Of a DNA stretch of 5,175 bases, positions 4,980 to 5,175 are shown one piece after another. Positions within the stretch are counted from its first letter, which is position 1; each line of letters opens with the position of its first letter. The notes below the pieces were generated by a model that saw only the letters and a list, made by a program, of their open reading frames with translations, did not search any database and was not told the DNA's origin. Both the position numbers and the translations under genes were made by a program. The DNA is from GCA-2683825 sp965662355 (GTDB taxonomy: Bacteria > Planctomycetota > UBA1135 > GCA-002686595): positions 1-5,175 of the forward strand of contig CBFIHP010000062.1 in assembly GCA_965662355.1 (NCBI GenBank). The letters are read 5' to 3'.

Positions 4980-5175
4980 TTCGCCGAGACCAGGTCGAGC
5001 CGCCCCCTTCTCGGAAGTTGTGGGTAGCTCTCGGGGCCTGGTGAAGAGAGCCAATGAGCGCGGTGTGGACGAGCCGCTCTTTGGAGAACGGCCGGCGATA
5101 CGCTCCCAGGCTCTCTGCGCTCTCTCGCCGCGCCGCCGGTTGTGGTTGACACGAAGGAGCTCAGGGCCTTCTTGC

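Larger units (their letters stand above)
4894..5175. other. Right-end stretch without a recognisable gene
   Basis: Several frames are open here, as expected for very GC-rich DNA, but none gives a recognisable protein or a supported start. The minus-strand frame leading into the DUF1990 gene stays open for 89 codons without a standard start codon. The stretch holds a strong GC hairpin (4934-4950) and the second copy of the 27-nt repeat (4953-4979), which points to intergenic rather than coding DNA. The promoter of the DUF1990 gene should lie here; no clear boxes were found. Confidence 0.5.

Noticed and set aside
4907..5152. 81-codon GTG-started frame on the minus strand at the right end
   Set aside because: It has no ribosome binding site, no family resemblance and Arg/Pro/Ser-rich composition, and it overlaps the hairpin and repeat copy 2. 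A real gene fragment is not excluded.

Overview
The window reads as chromosomal DNA from a GC-rich Gram-negative bacterium, plausibly a delta-proteobacterium-like or related environmental lineage. This is an inference from base composition and from the mix of families (long double-domain SagB-type oxidoreductase, amphi-Trp protein, DUF1990 protein, LiaF-like membrane protein). No rRNA or other phylogenetic marker is present, so the assignment is weak. I see no tRNA, rRNA, CRISPR array or phage gene.

Left part (1-1350). The first ~425 bases are the 5' end of an insertion sequence of the IS5 family, IS903 group. The transposase reads leftwards, is interrupted by a stop codon and an apparent 2-nt frameshift, and runs off the window edge. 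A terminal inverted repeat is visible at 407-425. A LiaF/LiaI-type membrane protein follows on the plus strand (479-1198). Just beyond it, at 1245-1263, is a second sequence 15/19 identical to the IS end but oriented the other way, so the LiaF-like gene lies between two IS-type ends. A plausible promoter for it (382-410) lies inside the IS end.

Middle part (1354-3604). Two minus-strand genes are a long SagB/nitroreductase-type FMN-dependent oxidoreductase with two nitroreductase folds (568 aa) and, 208 bp downstream, a pterin-4a-carbinolamine dehydratase (111 aa). The spacer between them holds three inverted repeats, and a terminator-like hairpin follows the dehydratase. The window contains no YcaO cyclodehydratase, precursor peptide or phenylalanine hydroxylase, so no classical pathway can be assembled from it.

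Right part (3605-5175). A ~300-bp non-coding stretch with dyad symmetries lies upstream of the SagB-type gene. It is followed by two more minus-strand genes: a 73-aa amphi-Trp protein and a DUF1990 protein of about 211-223 aa. A 27-nt repeat (24/27 identical) occurs just after the amphi-Trp gene and again upstream of the DUF1990 gene. The last ~280 bases hold no convincing gene.

The genes look like mostly independent housekeeping or accessory functions rather than one pathway. The more interesting points are the stand-alone double-domain SagB-type enzyme, the IS-bounded LiaF-like gene, and the dispersed structured repeat.
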